64,000 nt of DNA from Andalucia godoyi (lineage: Eukaryota; Discoba; Jakobea; Jakobida; Andaluciidae). Numbering within the stretch: the first letter of the stretch is position 1; every line of letters starts with the position of its first letter. The position numbers were made by a program, and so were the translations under genes. The stretch spans positions 62,001 through 126,000 of the forward strand of contig VRVR01000042.1 in the NCBI GenBank assembly GCA_009859145.1. The letters run 5' to 3'. The notes under the pieces were generated by a model. It saw only the letters and a program-made list of their open reading frames with translations, was not told where the DNA came from and made no database searches. Positions 7,209-16,162 of this stretch are shown in pieces.

Positions 7209-9992
7209 ATGACGAATGGAGGTGATTTGATGGTTGGAGAAAAGTTTGCGTCCAACATGCTTCCGCCGACTGCGCATTCGCAGACTGTTGAGCCTCGGTC
7301 ACTGTTTAATGCGTACTTGGCGGCATGTTCCGAGAACAATGCTGTTGCAATTGAGCGGGTAGCTGCGCAGCTTGAATCGAGTGTTGATCAAAACACTCCC
7401 TTGGACAATCTTGACCTTTCGTCGCTTTCGATCCAGTCGATGCGGGACATGAAGCCGCTGTGTGCGCTTATTCTCTCGAATCCATATTTGCTCAAGGTGG
7501 ACCTGTCGAACCTGGAGCTTCCGAAACTTGATTGCTGGTTCGATATCGCAAAGGCAATCGCACAGAATGGAACTGTTCGGAACATTGTGCTCGATAATTC
7601 GACACAGCTGAACGCAAAGTCAGTTCTCAAGTTTTTCGACATCCTCGAGCGAGATTATGAGAAGATCGGGCAGACGCTCCAGTCTGTGCACTTGGTTGGT
7701 CTGTCGCTCCACGCTTCAAAGTCTCTCTCTAGGAAATTAAGAACAGTGCCTATCTTCTCTCTTCATATCGACAATGCACAGTTTGACTTGTCGACGTATT
7801 TGGAGAAGCTGGACGCATCCCAGTTTGAATTGAAAACAGATTCGTCAGGGGCCATCCAAAACTCTCGTGCACCCATTTCCCTGCTGTCGAAGATCAGTGC
7901 TGCAAAAAACGACTTTTCACATGCAGACGCATCGCCGATTTCGAAACTCTTGAGCTTAAGCACGTGTCTTGTGTCGCTTGATTTGAGAGACAACTACATT
8001 GCCGATAGCGGTGCGGTGCTGCTTGCACAGGGCCTTTTGCAGAATTCTGGTCTCGCTTATCTTTCTTTGTGGAACAACAGGGTTGGGAGGGACGGCTTAA
8101 CAGCAATTTTGGAGAACACCATGACCCATCCAACGCTGACTACGTTGGAACTCGGCTGCAACGACTGCTCGTGGGACACAGATGGTGAAGTCGTCAAGCG
8201 GTATCTGTGCACGAACCGGAAGATTGGCTTTTTGGGTCTTGCGTGCTGCAAAATTCATGATGCGGTGCAGTCCATCTCTGTTGCCGAAGGCGTAGCAGAC
8301 TGCCGATCATTGTGGGGAATCGATTTGCGGGAAAACTCCCTGGGCGGCATTGCCGGATTCATGGCTCTCTTCAAGGCTGTCGAAGTCGCAATGAACGATG
8401 CGGACCTAGAAAAGCGCGTTCGTCTGGAGCAGTGTGCGCTGACGTATCAGGAGGGCACAGAGGAAGAAGAGTGGGTCCGCAAAATTGAAGAGCGCGTAAT
8501 GAGCGCAACTTCGCCTCGGTCCGCGGACGGTGATGCCGCAGAAGGCCAAGTCAACCAGGAGGAGACGCATCGAAGGACCTCTTTGCAACGAGTTGCTCCT
8601 GCCGGCTCGGCATCCAATGAGTCGCCGGTTTCCCATTCTGACTCTTCCGAAAGTGTAGAGTCGGAGGAGTCCTTTGAAAGCGCTGAGAATCTTGAGGAAG
8701 CGAATGATCGTGCAGAAATCGATGTGCAGGGTGGCGCCGTCGTGGAGAATGCGTCCCATGCACCAGTTGTTGCACACGAGTCTCTCGGGGATGCTGCTCC
8801 GATTGCGACTTCCCAAGCGCCGGTCTCTGCTGTGCAGCAGCCCGCTGTCGCTCAGAGTACTGCTGCTGTTGCACCGGCTGATGAAGATCAGATGAGTGTC
8901 GGTGATGAGCTGTCTGCCGAGGAAGTCCCGACTTCCAATTTGGACATGAGCTTTGAAGAGTCACGGGCTCAGCAATTTCACGTGGACGAAGAGGCGGCGG
9001 CTGAATCGATCTCTCCAAACAAGGCTGACGAGGAAGAGCAAGAAGTCGTCGAGCAGAAACAAGATGTTCCAGTCGTCCCCGAATTCCAATTGGAAACAGA
9101 CCCGGTTGCGGGGCATGTGGACACCAATTCTGAAGACAGTGGACAACAGATTTCTGTTCCTGCGGATGATCTTCCCGCGTCTGCACCGGTGCATGATGCA
9201 CACGACAGATCGGTTGCTGCGGCGGACTTTGTGGCAGCAGCCCAAGTTTCCGAGAACAACGCGGAACCAATGCACGCGACGGACACTCCTGAGGAGGCCG
9301 TCCCCGCGTTAGAAGGCATTGCGAAAATGGACGAGACCGTTCAGGATGAAGCGAACACCAATCCTGCAGAAGATCAGTTCCCGGCTGCAGAAGCCGCACG
9401 CGAATCATTGCCTCAAGAACCCGAGAGCCAACACTCGTCTCTAGAACAACCGACGACCATTGAAGAGCAATCCGTGAACGCAGCTGCTGAACACGAATCT
9501 CAAAGTGCGGCGAACACCAATGATCCTTTTGGCGACGTTTCTGTCCCGTCTGCTGAATTCGGCTCGTCAAACACCGAAGCTTCCACCGATGCTACGGATC
9601 CTTTTGGATTTGAAATTCCGCCGCCCCAACTCCGTTCGGAAAACGCATTTAATGACGCATTTGATCCTGCTCCGGCCAGCACAGCGGCAGCAGCAACAGC
9701 AGATTCGTCCGCATCCATTGATGACATGTTTGCTGGACTGTCAACGCAGTCTGTGACTTCCTCGTCGAATCCGTTTGAGGAAGACCCAAGTAAGAACGAA
9801 TTCAGCGAGAAGGACAATGCTGCTTCGCCAGCGTCCTCGTTGTCTGCTGGCGAGCAGAGCCTGCCAGAGGCAGATTTGTTTGACTTTGGAGATTCGAGAG
9901 TTCACTCTGCTCCGCCTGCGGCAACTGAGCACGACGTTTCTGCGTCAGAAGTGAAGCCGGCGGAAGGAGATCTGTTTGACTTTTTGCAATAA
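7209..9992 (+). CDS. PPP1R37-like leucine-rich repeat protein with DPF/NPF endocytic-motif tail
   Basis: 927 residues from the first ATG. Residues about 60-430 form ribonuclease-inhibitor-type LRRs (LVSLDLRDNYIADSGAVLL, LAYLSLWNNRVGRDGL, GIDLRENSLGG), closest in feel to the protein phosphatase 1 regulator PPP1R37 group. Residues 430-927 are a very acidic, Ser/Ala/Pro/Gln-rich disordered tail. Its last 170 residues carry clustered short motifs: NDPFGD, TDPFGF, FDPAP, SNPFEED, and two DLFDF copies, one at the extreme C-terminus. DPF/DPW-like motifs bind the AP-2 appendage, NPF binds EH domains, and DLF-type motifs resemble clathrin boxes, so a role near clathrin-coated membranes is inferred. 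Divergent from the GH31 gene. Confidence 0.75.
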   Translation: MTNGGDLMVGEKFASNMLPPTAHSQTVEPRSLFNAYLAACSENNAVAIERVAAQLESSVDQNTPLDNLDLSSLSIQSMRDMKPLCALILSNPYLLKVDLSNLELPKLDCWFDIAKAIAQNGTVRNIVLDNSTQLNAKSVLKFFDILERDYEKIGQTLQSVHLVGLSLHASKSLSRKLRTVPIFSLHIDNAQFDLSTYLEKLDASQFELKTDSSGAIQNSRAPISLLSKISAAKNDFSHADASPISKLLSLSTCLVSLDLRDNYIADSGAVLLAQGLLQNSGLAYLSLWNNRVGRDGLTAILENTMTHPTLTTLELGCNDCSWDTDGEVVKRYLCTNRKIGFLGLACCKIHDAVQSISVAEGVADCRSLWGIDLRENSLGGIAGFMALFKAVEVAMNDADLEKRVRLEQCALTYQEGTEEEEWVRKIEERVMSATSPRSADGDAAEGQVNQEETHRRTSLQRVAPAGSASNESPVSHSDSSESVESEESFESAENLEEANDRAEIDVQGGAVVENASHAPVVAHESLGDAAPIATSQAPVSAVQQPAVAQSTAAVAPADEDQMSVGDELSAEEVPTSNLDMSFEESRAQQFHVDEEAAAESISPNKADEEEQEVVEQKQDVPVVPEFQLETDPVAGHVDTNSEDSGQQISVPADDLPASAPVHDAHDRSVAAADFVAAAQVSENNAEPMHATDTPEEAVPALEGIAKMDETVQDEANTNPAEDQFPAAEAARESLPQEPESQHSSLEQPTTIEEQSVNAAAEHESQSAANTNDPFGDVSVPSAEFGSSNTEASTDATDPFGFEIPPPQLRSENAFNDAFDPAPASTAAAATADSSASIDDMFAGLSTQSVTSSSNPFEEDPSKNEFSEKDNAASPASSLSAGEQSLPEADLFDFGDSRVHSAPPAATEHDVSASEVKPAEGDLFDFLQ

Positions 9993-10110
9993 TGAATAAC
10001 GTTATTACCTATTTTCATGTATACATACATATTATGGAGCGCCTCTCTTTTTATGAATGTCGGAAGGAAAAAGACAATGACAATGGTACGAATTTATGAT
10101 CCAGTGTTTT

Positions 10111-11514
10111 CTACGATTTCGAGACTGCGGAGTGAGAAGCAGACGTGATGTGACAGCTTTCTTGGTAATCGTCGATATCCGGATCAGCTATCCGGATGAA
10201 ATCATCGGGATGCTTGCGGAAGTAGGGAATGGTGCACAAAAGGGCTGCAAAGAGCAGCACTCCAGAAACAGTCCACACCAGCCATGGCAGCGATGGCCGG
10301 AGGGAAACGGAAAAGGCAAAAATGCCGGACATGATAAGTATGCCAAACCCTTGAGCAACGAGCGCAACGGCCAGTCCGCCGGATAGAATCTCAGCCTGCC
10401 GCGACGGAGTGATCTGTCGGGACACAATGGCAAGGTACGCCGGATACGCAAACATGATGAATCCAAACAGAAATACAAACAGAAAATACACAAGCAATGT
10501 TGAAGCAGCAGAACACCCAAAGGAGGCCAGTGCACCGCAGCACAGACCCAGTTGAAGCACAAATCGTTCCGACGTCTTCTTGCAAATCCATGGAGAAACC
10601 GCCGACGAAAACACGGCAACGGATGCCCACAAAACGAGCGACATTCCGTACTCGGATACGGAAGCATCATAGCGCTCTACCATGTAAAAGTATGAAATGG
10701 AATTGAAGCACGCCAGGGCCATCGCAACCACGATAAGAATGAACAGCACACCAGAAATGAATGGCGTTGTAAACAGAATTTGAAATGATCCAACAGGGTT
10801 CGCTTTCTTCCAGTCAATGGGCCTTCGCTTGTGTGACTGCAAGGTTTCTCTGACAAACACCAACAGGAAGACCACGAGCAGCAGCTCGATGCCAGCACTG
10901 ATGAGCATGAGCACATTGAAAGAATATGACGTACTTGCAAGCAAGCCTCCAGAAAACGCACCCAGGATAATGGCAACTGCATTTCCAAAGACTGTCAACG
11001 CTCCGTAGTACGACGATCGATCATCCGGCGTGCTGATATCCGCCATTACGGACTGCGCAGACGGCTGGAATCCGCCGCAAAAGCCTTGGATGGATCGTCC
11101 GATAAACACGAAAAAAACGGTAGACTTTGATAAAACGAGAGACGCCAAGCAAGCGTCCGCAAACATTCCAAATGCCCCAAGCAGCAGCATCTTTTTCCTG
11201 CCGAAGCGGTCCGCCCAAACGCCCATCAGCGGCAGAAACGCAAACTGCAGGAAAATGTTGATGGCAGAGATCGACGCGAAAACAATTGTTGCCTCACTTG
11301 TGGACGAATATACGGACCTGATAAGAGCCGGAAGAAGAGTCGTGTAGATGACTTGTCCGTAAATGTACAAAAACGATGAAAAGTGAAATCGACCTCCAAG
11401 CCACGTTGCTTTCCAGAAGCTCACGGGTTGTCTGTGATTCAGGTCTCGGGCTTCGGTTTGTGGAGCATCCATCAGACCGCCACTGCTGTTCGCATCGCAG
11501 TACGAATCCGCCAT
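10111..11514 (-). CDS. Major facilitator superfamily transporter (TetA-like)
   Basis: 467 residues, the usual size for a 12-TM MFS carrier. The start is the ATG of MADSYCDANSS; the open frame upstream has no closer ATG. A cytosolic N-terminus of about 45 residues precedes TM1. The MFS signature between TM2 and TM3 is intact at about 98-108 (GVWADRFGRKK), and the loop after TM6 is basic (SHKRRPIDWKKANP). The sequence SIQGFCGGFQPSAQSVMADI before TM5 resembles the TetA/drug:H+ antiporter subfamily. Direction and substrate are unknown; probably proton-coupled efflux or uptake at plasma membrane or vacuole. The C-terminal cytosolic tail is short. Confidence 0.9.
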   Translation of the reverse strand: MADSYCDANSSGGLMDAPQTEARDLNHRQPVSFWKATWLGGRFHFSSFLYIYGQVIYTTLLPALIRSVYSSTSEATIVFASISAINIFLQFAFLPLMGVWADRFGRKKMLLLGAFGMFADACLASLVLSKSTVFFVFIGRSIQGFCGGFQPSAQSVMADISTPDDRSSYYGALTVFGNAVAIILGAFSGGLLASTSYSFNVLMLISAGIELLLVVFLLVFVRETLQSHKRRPIDWKKANPVGSFQILFTTPFISGVLFILIVVAMALACFNSISYFYMVERYDASVSEYGMSLVLWASVAVFSSAVSPWICKKTSERFVLQLGLCCGALASFGCSAASTLLVYFLFVFLFGFIMFAYPAYLAIVSRQITPSRQAEILSGGLAVALVAQGFGILIMSGIFAFSVSLRPSLPWLVWTVSGVLLFAALLCTIPYFRKHPDDFIRIADPDIDDYQESCHITSASHSAVSKS

Positions 11515-11789
11515 CGATTCTCCGTGTGCGTATTGGAGAGTACAAAAAGGAAAGGGAGATATATATATATATATAAATGATAAACTACAAATTAAAAATG
11601 AAAATAATGAATTTATTATATATTTTTTTAATAACAACACACAGACTTTGTGCCGCAGTGCATTTGATGCAAGAACAAATCCTTTTTTGGAAGACCGCTG
11701 ATTTATAACACGTCATTGTCATGCATACGGAAGGAAGCACACACATAAACAGACACGATCGATACTGGCCGACACCAGCACGTTTGTTT
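11515..11789. other. Intergenic, AT-rich
   Basis: Leader of the MFS gene (minus strand) with an (AT)n tract at about 11559-11575 and an AT-rich block to 11640. No gene seen. Confidence 0.5.
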
Positions 11790-12150
11790 TCACTGGGAAC
11801 TCGTGCTTACGCACGCTCGGCCAAAATTCAGCCTGCGACACCAGTTCGAGACATCTCAGATGGTACTCAAACATCATCGTCGAATCCGCTGCAAGACTGC
11901 CAATCCCAGCAACGTTTGTTCCGTAAGACGACCGAGTATCGCGAGCGGCGGAAGCAAAATGTTTGCATGTCCCGCGTGTAGCTCGCACATTGATCGAGAT
12001 TGGGAACGGAGCGCGGAGCATTTATATGAAGAACGCCGTGAGGCGTGTTAAGATCTATCCCCTTCCCTGGCAACGGGGTGCAAGGATTGAATATGCATGT
12101 CCATTCGTAGATATGCATGTTCAGTGCATAATGTAGGCGTTGCAAGCAAA
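11790..12150 (+). pseudogene. Fanzor (TnpB-like nuclease) relic B, internally deleted
   Basis: One frame reads FETSQMVLKHHRRIRCKTA at about 11850-11910, the same block as in relic A. It is followed directly (an internal deletion of the segment before the first zinc knuckle) by GGSKMFACPAC in another frame at about 11950-11980 and then, past a stop codon, S-H-I-D-R-D-W. The zinc-ribbon second knuckle C-P-A-C and the D-R-D-W signature are therefore both present but out of frame with the upstream block. The 3' flank ends with the right-end motif at 12122-12147, shared with relics C and D. It sits between the divergent MFS and DMT transporter genes. Confidence 0.85.
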
Positions 12151-12458
12151 ACTGATTAGCCCACCCTTGCAAGACATGAGTGCCCGCTTCCGCTCTACGG
12201 CCATCACGCCCCATCAACTGCCAAAAAAAACCATCCGCCCCGCTCGTTTTTCTTTTTCCCGAAACTGCCGGAGAAGTCGGGGATTCTCGCTTCTCGAACG
12301 GAAGTCCAAAAATGCGTACTCGACCACTATTGATGTTTTTGAACCGCCAAGAAGACGTCCTTTTCGTAGTCCAAGTTTTCCAACGAGGCGGAAGAAAGAA
12401 AGAAAGGAAAAAGAAGAGAAAGCAGGAACAGCAGTAAGGCGAAAGAGCAAATATACGT
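12151..12458. other. 5' region of DMT transporter gene
   Basis: About 300 bp, ending in a purine-rich (GAAA)-like stretch at about 12390-12425. No gene seen. Confidence 0.45.
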
Positions 12459-13991
12459 ATGGAACACAACGACCCGGCAGCAGCGAGCGGCGATGGTTCG
12501 GAGAAAGGGAAGGTTGCTGAAGTAGAGGACGTTTTGGTGGTGTTGGGAGCGAATGAGAACTCGATGGTCTCCAACCATGACGGACCGGACTTTGTGATTA
12601 CCTCGTCGTGCGAAGAATCAGTGGGAAACAACAAGGCTGTGAAGCTGGCAAATGGTGAAATCGGCGATATCCAGCAGGAAGATGAGGACGGTCACGATGA
12701 AAATCACTGCTCGACTGCTCGAGACTCGTCAATGGCACTCATGCCGCTTGCGGATATCTCGTCGTATTCTCTGCATCAACACTCCAATTGTAAGATTTCC
12801 GAGTTGGACAACAAAATCGACTGCGAATGCGACTGCGAAAGAAAAATGGACAGGAATGAGCGTGGGCAGTCTTCTGCTGCGGACTCGAGTCGTACGGCCA
12901 GGTTGCACAAGATCTTATTTACTGTATTTCTGTACATTTGCTTGACGATCGCAGTGGTTTTTTGCGCATCATCTGGTATCGTGATCAAGATGCTGCAGGA
13001 TAAAGGATACTCCAGCATGCTGAGCATGGCCTGGCGCTTCCAAATCATGTTAATTGTCTTTGTGCCGTGCGCAGTGATCTTTGTGCGTTCGTTTCCACCC
13101 AACTATTTTCACTGGAGGACCGTTGCTCGTCTGTTTGGGATTGGAGCTTGCTTCTGGTTCTGGGTTGCAACGTGGGCATTTTCTCTCAACTACACCACAG
13201 TGACACTGTCGTTTGTGTTTACGAGTTGTCACGTTATTTTCATTGTTGTTTGGAGGAAGATCAGTCGCCAGCCGGTTTCGTGGGGAGAGATCATCGGTGC
13301 TGTCATTGGGTTTATCGGGCTCATTCTAAGTACTCTCGAGTCACTGATGGCGTCTGGGTCTGGCGATGGAACTCGAGTGCTGATCGGGAATTTGATCGCG
13401 CTCTCAGGCTCGATTGTCGGAGTCGCATACTTCCAGCAGCTGTCCTTTCGCGCACAGATTCCGTTCTTCCACTTTGTAATCCCTGTGCAGCTCACGGTTT
13501 GTGTGCTGTTCACGGTGTTTGCCTGTGCGGCGGAGGGCTATTCTGCAGAAGCAATTGGTGAGTGGACCGACCCGAACATTGTGCTGTACACGCTTTTCCT
13601 GGGTTTGGTGACTGGGGTTGCGGGCATTGGAATTTACCAAGTGATTAGCAGATACATTTCTTCAGTAGTGATTGCAGTTTCGACTTTGCTGCAGACAATT
13701 GCAGCAACGTTTTTGGCTTGGTGGCTTGGTGTGGAGCCCAATCCTACCGCGCTTGTCTGGACTGGATCAGTTGTCATGATTTTTGGCTGCTCCGTTGTTA
13801 TATACTATTCGAACAAACTCAGTCAGCTGCAAAGCGCTTCTGCAGGCCCGTCTGCTGCGGATGGCCAGCATTCCGTCCTGGCAGCGTCGGACAAGGTGGA
13901 CTCGAAAATGGACGCCAATGTGTCTCCTGAGCAAATGCAAGACAGTGAGCAGCGCGATAGCAGAGCCACCGATGCAGCGATTGCGGAGTAA
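12459..13991 (+). CDS. Drug/metabolite transporter superfamily (EamA/SLC35-like) protein 1
   Basis: 510 residues. A polar, acidic N-terminal cytosolic region of about 145 residues contains a cysteine cluster (CECDCE) and is followed by about ten membrane segments spanning roughly 150-455, then a disordered C-terminal tail. The ten-TM layout with an internal duplication of five-TM halves and the sequence GEIIGAVIGFIGLILSTLE at the half boundary are typical of EamA-type DMT carriers, which move nucleotide sugars, amino acids or other metabolites. A paralogue of similar layout lies at 44176-45381 in this window; the two share the motif 'TTVTLSFVFTSCHVIF / TSLSASLLFVTAHPII' in TM4. Substrate unknown. 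Confidence 0.88.
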   Translation: MEHNDPAAASGDGSEKGKVAEVEDVLVVLGANENSMVSNHDGPDFVITSSCEESVGNNKAVKLANGEIGDIQQEDEDGHDENHCSTARDSSMALMPLADISSYSLHQHSNCKISELDNKIDCECDCERKMDRNERGQSSAADSSRTARLHKILFTVFLYICLTIAVVFCASSGIVIKMLQDKGYSSMLSMAWRFQIMLIVFVPCAVIFVRSFPPNYFHWRTVARLFGIGACFWFWVATWAFSLNYTTVTLSFVFTSCHVIFIVVWRKISRQPVSWGEIIGAVIGFIGLILSTLESLMASGSGDGTRVLIGNLIALSGSIVGVAYFQQLSFRAQIPFFHFVIPVQLTVCVLFTVFACAAEGYSAEAIGEWTDPNIVLYTLFLGLVTGVAGIGIYQVISRYISSVVIAVSTLLQTIAATFLAWWLGVEPNPTALVWTGSVVMIFGCSVVIYYSNKLSQLQSASAGPSAADGQHSVLAASDKVDSKMDANVSPEQMQDSEQRDSRATDAAIAE

Positions 13992-14589
13992 CGCTGCGTC
14001 TTGTAATATCTCGGTGTCTTTTCACGTTGATTTTCACTGTCTCGCCTTTTGTCCGTCTTATAGTGGTGGTGATGCTGGTCTTTTGCAGCGTCTGCGTGTC
14101 TTTTGTTTCAATTGCAGAGAGTATTTGTTTGTGCGTTTTTCTTTGGCCTCACCTCGGCTTACAGTTTCTTTTAAAATTCGTGCATTGTAGCGCATATATA
14201 TATATAAATGTGTGTGTGTGTGTGTGTCCATTACCATCGTTTTCCCACAGCATCAATCGTTTTGCAAATTTCATGCACAGAGGAGTAGTTGAAAAGAAGT
14301 GAGAAGGTAAATCACCGAGAACACGCACAAAAGAAGCAAATGAATTCTGGCAAAAAAAAATGCCGTTGCCACTTATTGCGATATGATGAAGCGATCTAAA
14401 GCGCACGCAAACAGAACCACTGCCACGCGCCATGCGCATGCGTCTGCTATCTTGACAGCTCCGTCACACGATGCCCGATTCGTTTCGCCCCATTTTGATC
14501 ACTAAATCCCTATACACACGCCCCCGCGTTGCATTCTCACACAGCGACGCTCTTTTCTTATTTTTATTGTCCATGCAATGCACCATGTA
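13992..14589. other. Intergenic with (TA)n and (TG)n microsatellites
   Basis: About 600 bp with an (AT)n tract at 14195-14207 directly followed by (TG)n at 14209-14228. Short ORFs only, no domain seen. The far end may include the unrecognisable 5' part of Fanzor relic C. Confidence 0.5.
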
Positions 14590-15040
14590 AGTCACGCCCG
14601 GAACGCTGCGCAAGACCCGTGACAATCTCCACCGCCACCTTCCAGCGCTGGGCCGCCGCCAGGAAAGATCGCCAAGGCGACAACTGCGCGGCTGCGCTAC
14701 TCGACGAGACGCGCGAATTCGCGGGGCGGCAGGTGTCGATTGTGACTTGTGACGGAGGAGTACACGTCTAAAGCGTGCGGCCGTTGCGGGGGGAAATGCA
14801 TCGCAAGGTGTATGGCAAGGTGTGTTTTGTTGCCCATCGTGCAAATGCACGGTCGACCGCGATTGGAACGGCGCGCGCAACATCTACATCTATCTTAGGA
14901 ACGTCTCTCATGCCGAGGGGCGTGTTGGGGCCTACCCCCTTCCCAATCATGATATGCATGTTGGGTTGCATCATTGATTATGGGGAGTGATTAGCGATGA
15001 TTATCCGTGTTTAGCGTACAGTGTAGGCGTTCTACTGAAA
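14590..15040 (+). pseudogene. Fanzor (TnpB-like nuclease) relic C, best preserved zinc ribbon
   Basis: A frame at about 14690-14745 reads LLDETREFAGRQVSIVT, the segment leading to the zinc ribbon. A one-base frame change near 14750 gives EEYTSKACGRCG (first CxxC knuckle), a second gives MHRKVYGKVCF, and a third gives CCPSCKCTVDRDWNGARN at about 14828-14882 (second knuckle plus the D-R-D-W-N-G-A-R-N signature that contains the last RuvC aspartate). Everything expected of an OrfB-type zinc ribbon is therefore present but spread over several frames, so the copy is dead. Its 3' flank runs to the shared right-end motif at 15016-15037, only about 20 bp from the 3' end of the next gene. Confidence 0.9.
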
Positions 15041-15060
15041 AAAAATCCCGTCAGATGCAT

Positions 15061-16005
15061 TCATCTGGATGTAGCAGAGCAATTAACACTTGTTGTGGTT
15101 ACGTAATCCCCCCAGTTATAATCATGCTCGCGCACGATGCCCTTGTTCGTAACCAACATTTTGTTGGCAGACCATTGCAGCAAGGAACTAGGGCCGTGAA
15201 ATGACTCGCGACCACTTTCTGCCACGATCTTCCAGTCTTGCATATCAAGTAAAAAGACAGAGCCACGGAATATGTCGCAAACGCCAAGCAACTCCGTGCC
15301 GTCGGGGGTCGACCAGAATGCAATATCGTCGAACATGGTTTCCTCCAAATGGAACACCTCAGATGCTGCCGTTGCTCTTCCAGACGCAGGATCAACGTCC
15401 AATCTCACAATTTTTCCAATGTCTGTGGCAAACAGCTTTCCATCTTGGTATTTCAGACCATTCGGATGCATAACCATGGGTTTGGCTGCAGCTTGTTCAA
15501 CAAGCGAGACGTTGCCAGTCTCATCAAGAGTTACAACTAGGACTTGACCCCCCGAAATCAAAGAGTCGTACTGAGAGTCGGCAATCCAAAGCCGACTGAG
15601 CCCGTCTGTCGCAACTCCGTTCGGCAGTGACACCGATTTTCCAAACGTATGAATTTTCTGAAAAGAAGGAAGTCTCCCAGAGGCAATGACGCTGTCCACA
15701 TCATGCTCAATCGATACATACAAGTCGCTTTCTGAAACTGCATACAGGCGAGACTGGATGAAGGACATTCCCAGCATGTACGTGTTCTCATCGAGCAATG
15801 GAATTTGCGGCTGACCTGTCGGAATGTAATACAGGTTGTCTCCGCCCGTAACGAACAGGTTTTTGCGCGGAGACAAGATTGAATTTTCAGCATCGTACAG
15901 CTTCTCTGCAATTTTCACAGTGTCGGAAAACGAACATGCAGCCTCCGCGAATGAAGCAGCAATGAGGAAAAAACAGGCGACAGCATATAAAGTCGAGGCT
16001 ACCAT
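15061..16005 (-). CDS. Secreted SMP-30/gluconolactonase-like beta-propeller protein
   Basis: 314 residues with a signal peptide (residues 1-22, ending SFAEA before ACSF). The mature part has repeated beta-propeller strands with the SGL-type signature LPNGVATDGLSRLWIADS near 128-145 and HPNGLKYQDGKLFATDIGK near 180-200. Members bind a divalent metal and hydrolyse lactones or act as strictosidine synthase-like enzymes; the exact activity is unknown. Several potential N-glycosylation sites occur. The last codons lie immediately beside Fanzor relic C, whose insertion stopped just outside the coding region. A tandem AACAAGAA-type repeat precedes the gene. Confidence 0.8.
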   Translation of the reverse strand: MVASTLYAVACFFLIAASFAEAACSFSDTVKIAEKLYDAENSILSPRKNLFVTGGDNLYYIPTGQPQIPLLDENTYMLGMSFIQSRLYAVSESDLYVSIEHDVDSVIASGRLPSFQKIHTFGKSVSLPNGVATDGLSRLWIADSQYDSLISGGQVLVVTLDETGNVSLVEQAAAKPMVMHPNGLKYQDGKLFATDIGKIVRLDVDPASGRATAASEVFHLEETMFDDIAFWSTPDGTELLGVCDIFRGSVFLLDMQDWKIVAESGRESFHGPSSLLQWSANKMLVTNKGIVREHDYNWGDYVTTTSVNCSATSR

Positions 16006-16035
16006 CCTTTATGCGAATTATCAGGGTCACCGTCG

Positions 16036-16134
16036 AAAAAGGGTAACAAGAAAACAAGAAAACAAGAAAACAAGAAAACAAGAGAAAAAGAGAAAAAGAG
16101 AAAAAGAAAAAAAGAGAAAAAGAGAAAGAAAGAG
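16036..16134. repeat. Purine-rich tandem repeat
   Basis: Tandem AACAAGAA units (about five) followed by AGAAAA-type units, about 100 bp, lying between the start of the SGL-like gene and the stop of the next gene. Low-complexity spacer, likely length-variable. Confidence 0.85.
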
Positions 16135-16162
16135 GGAAACACGGTGTTGTAGTACAGACTTT

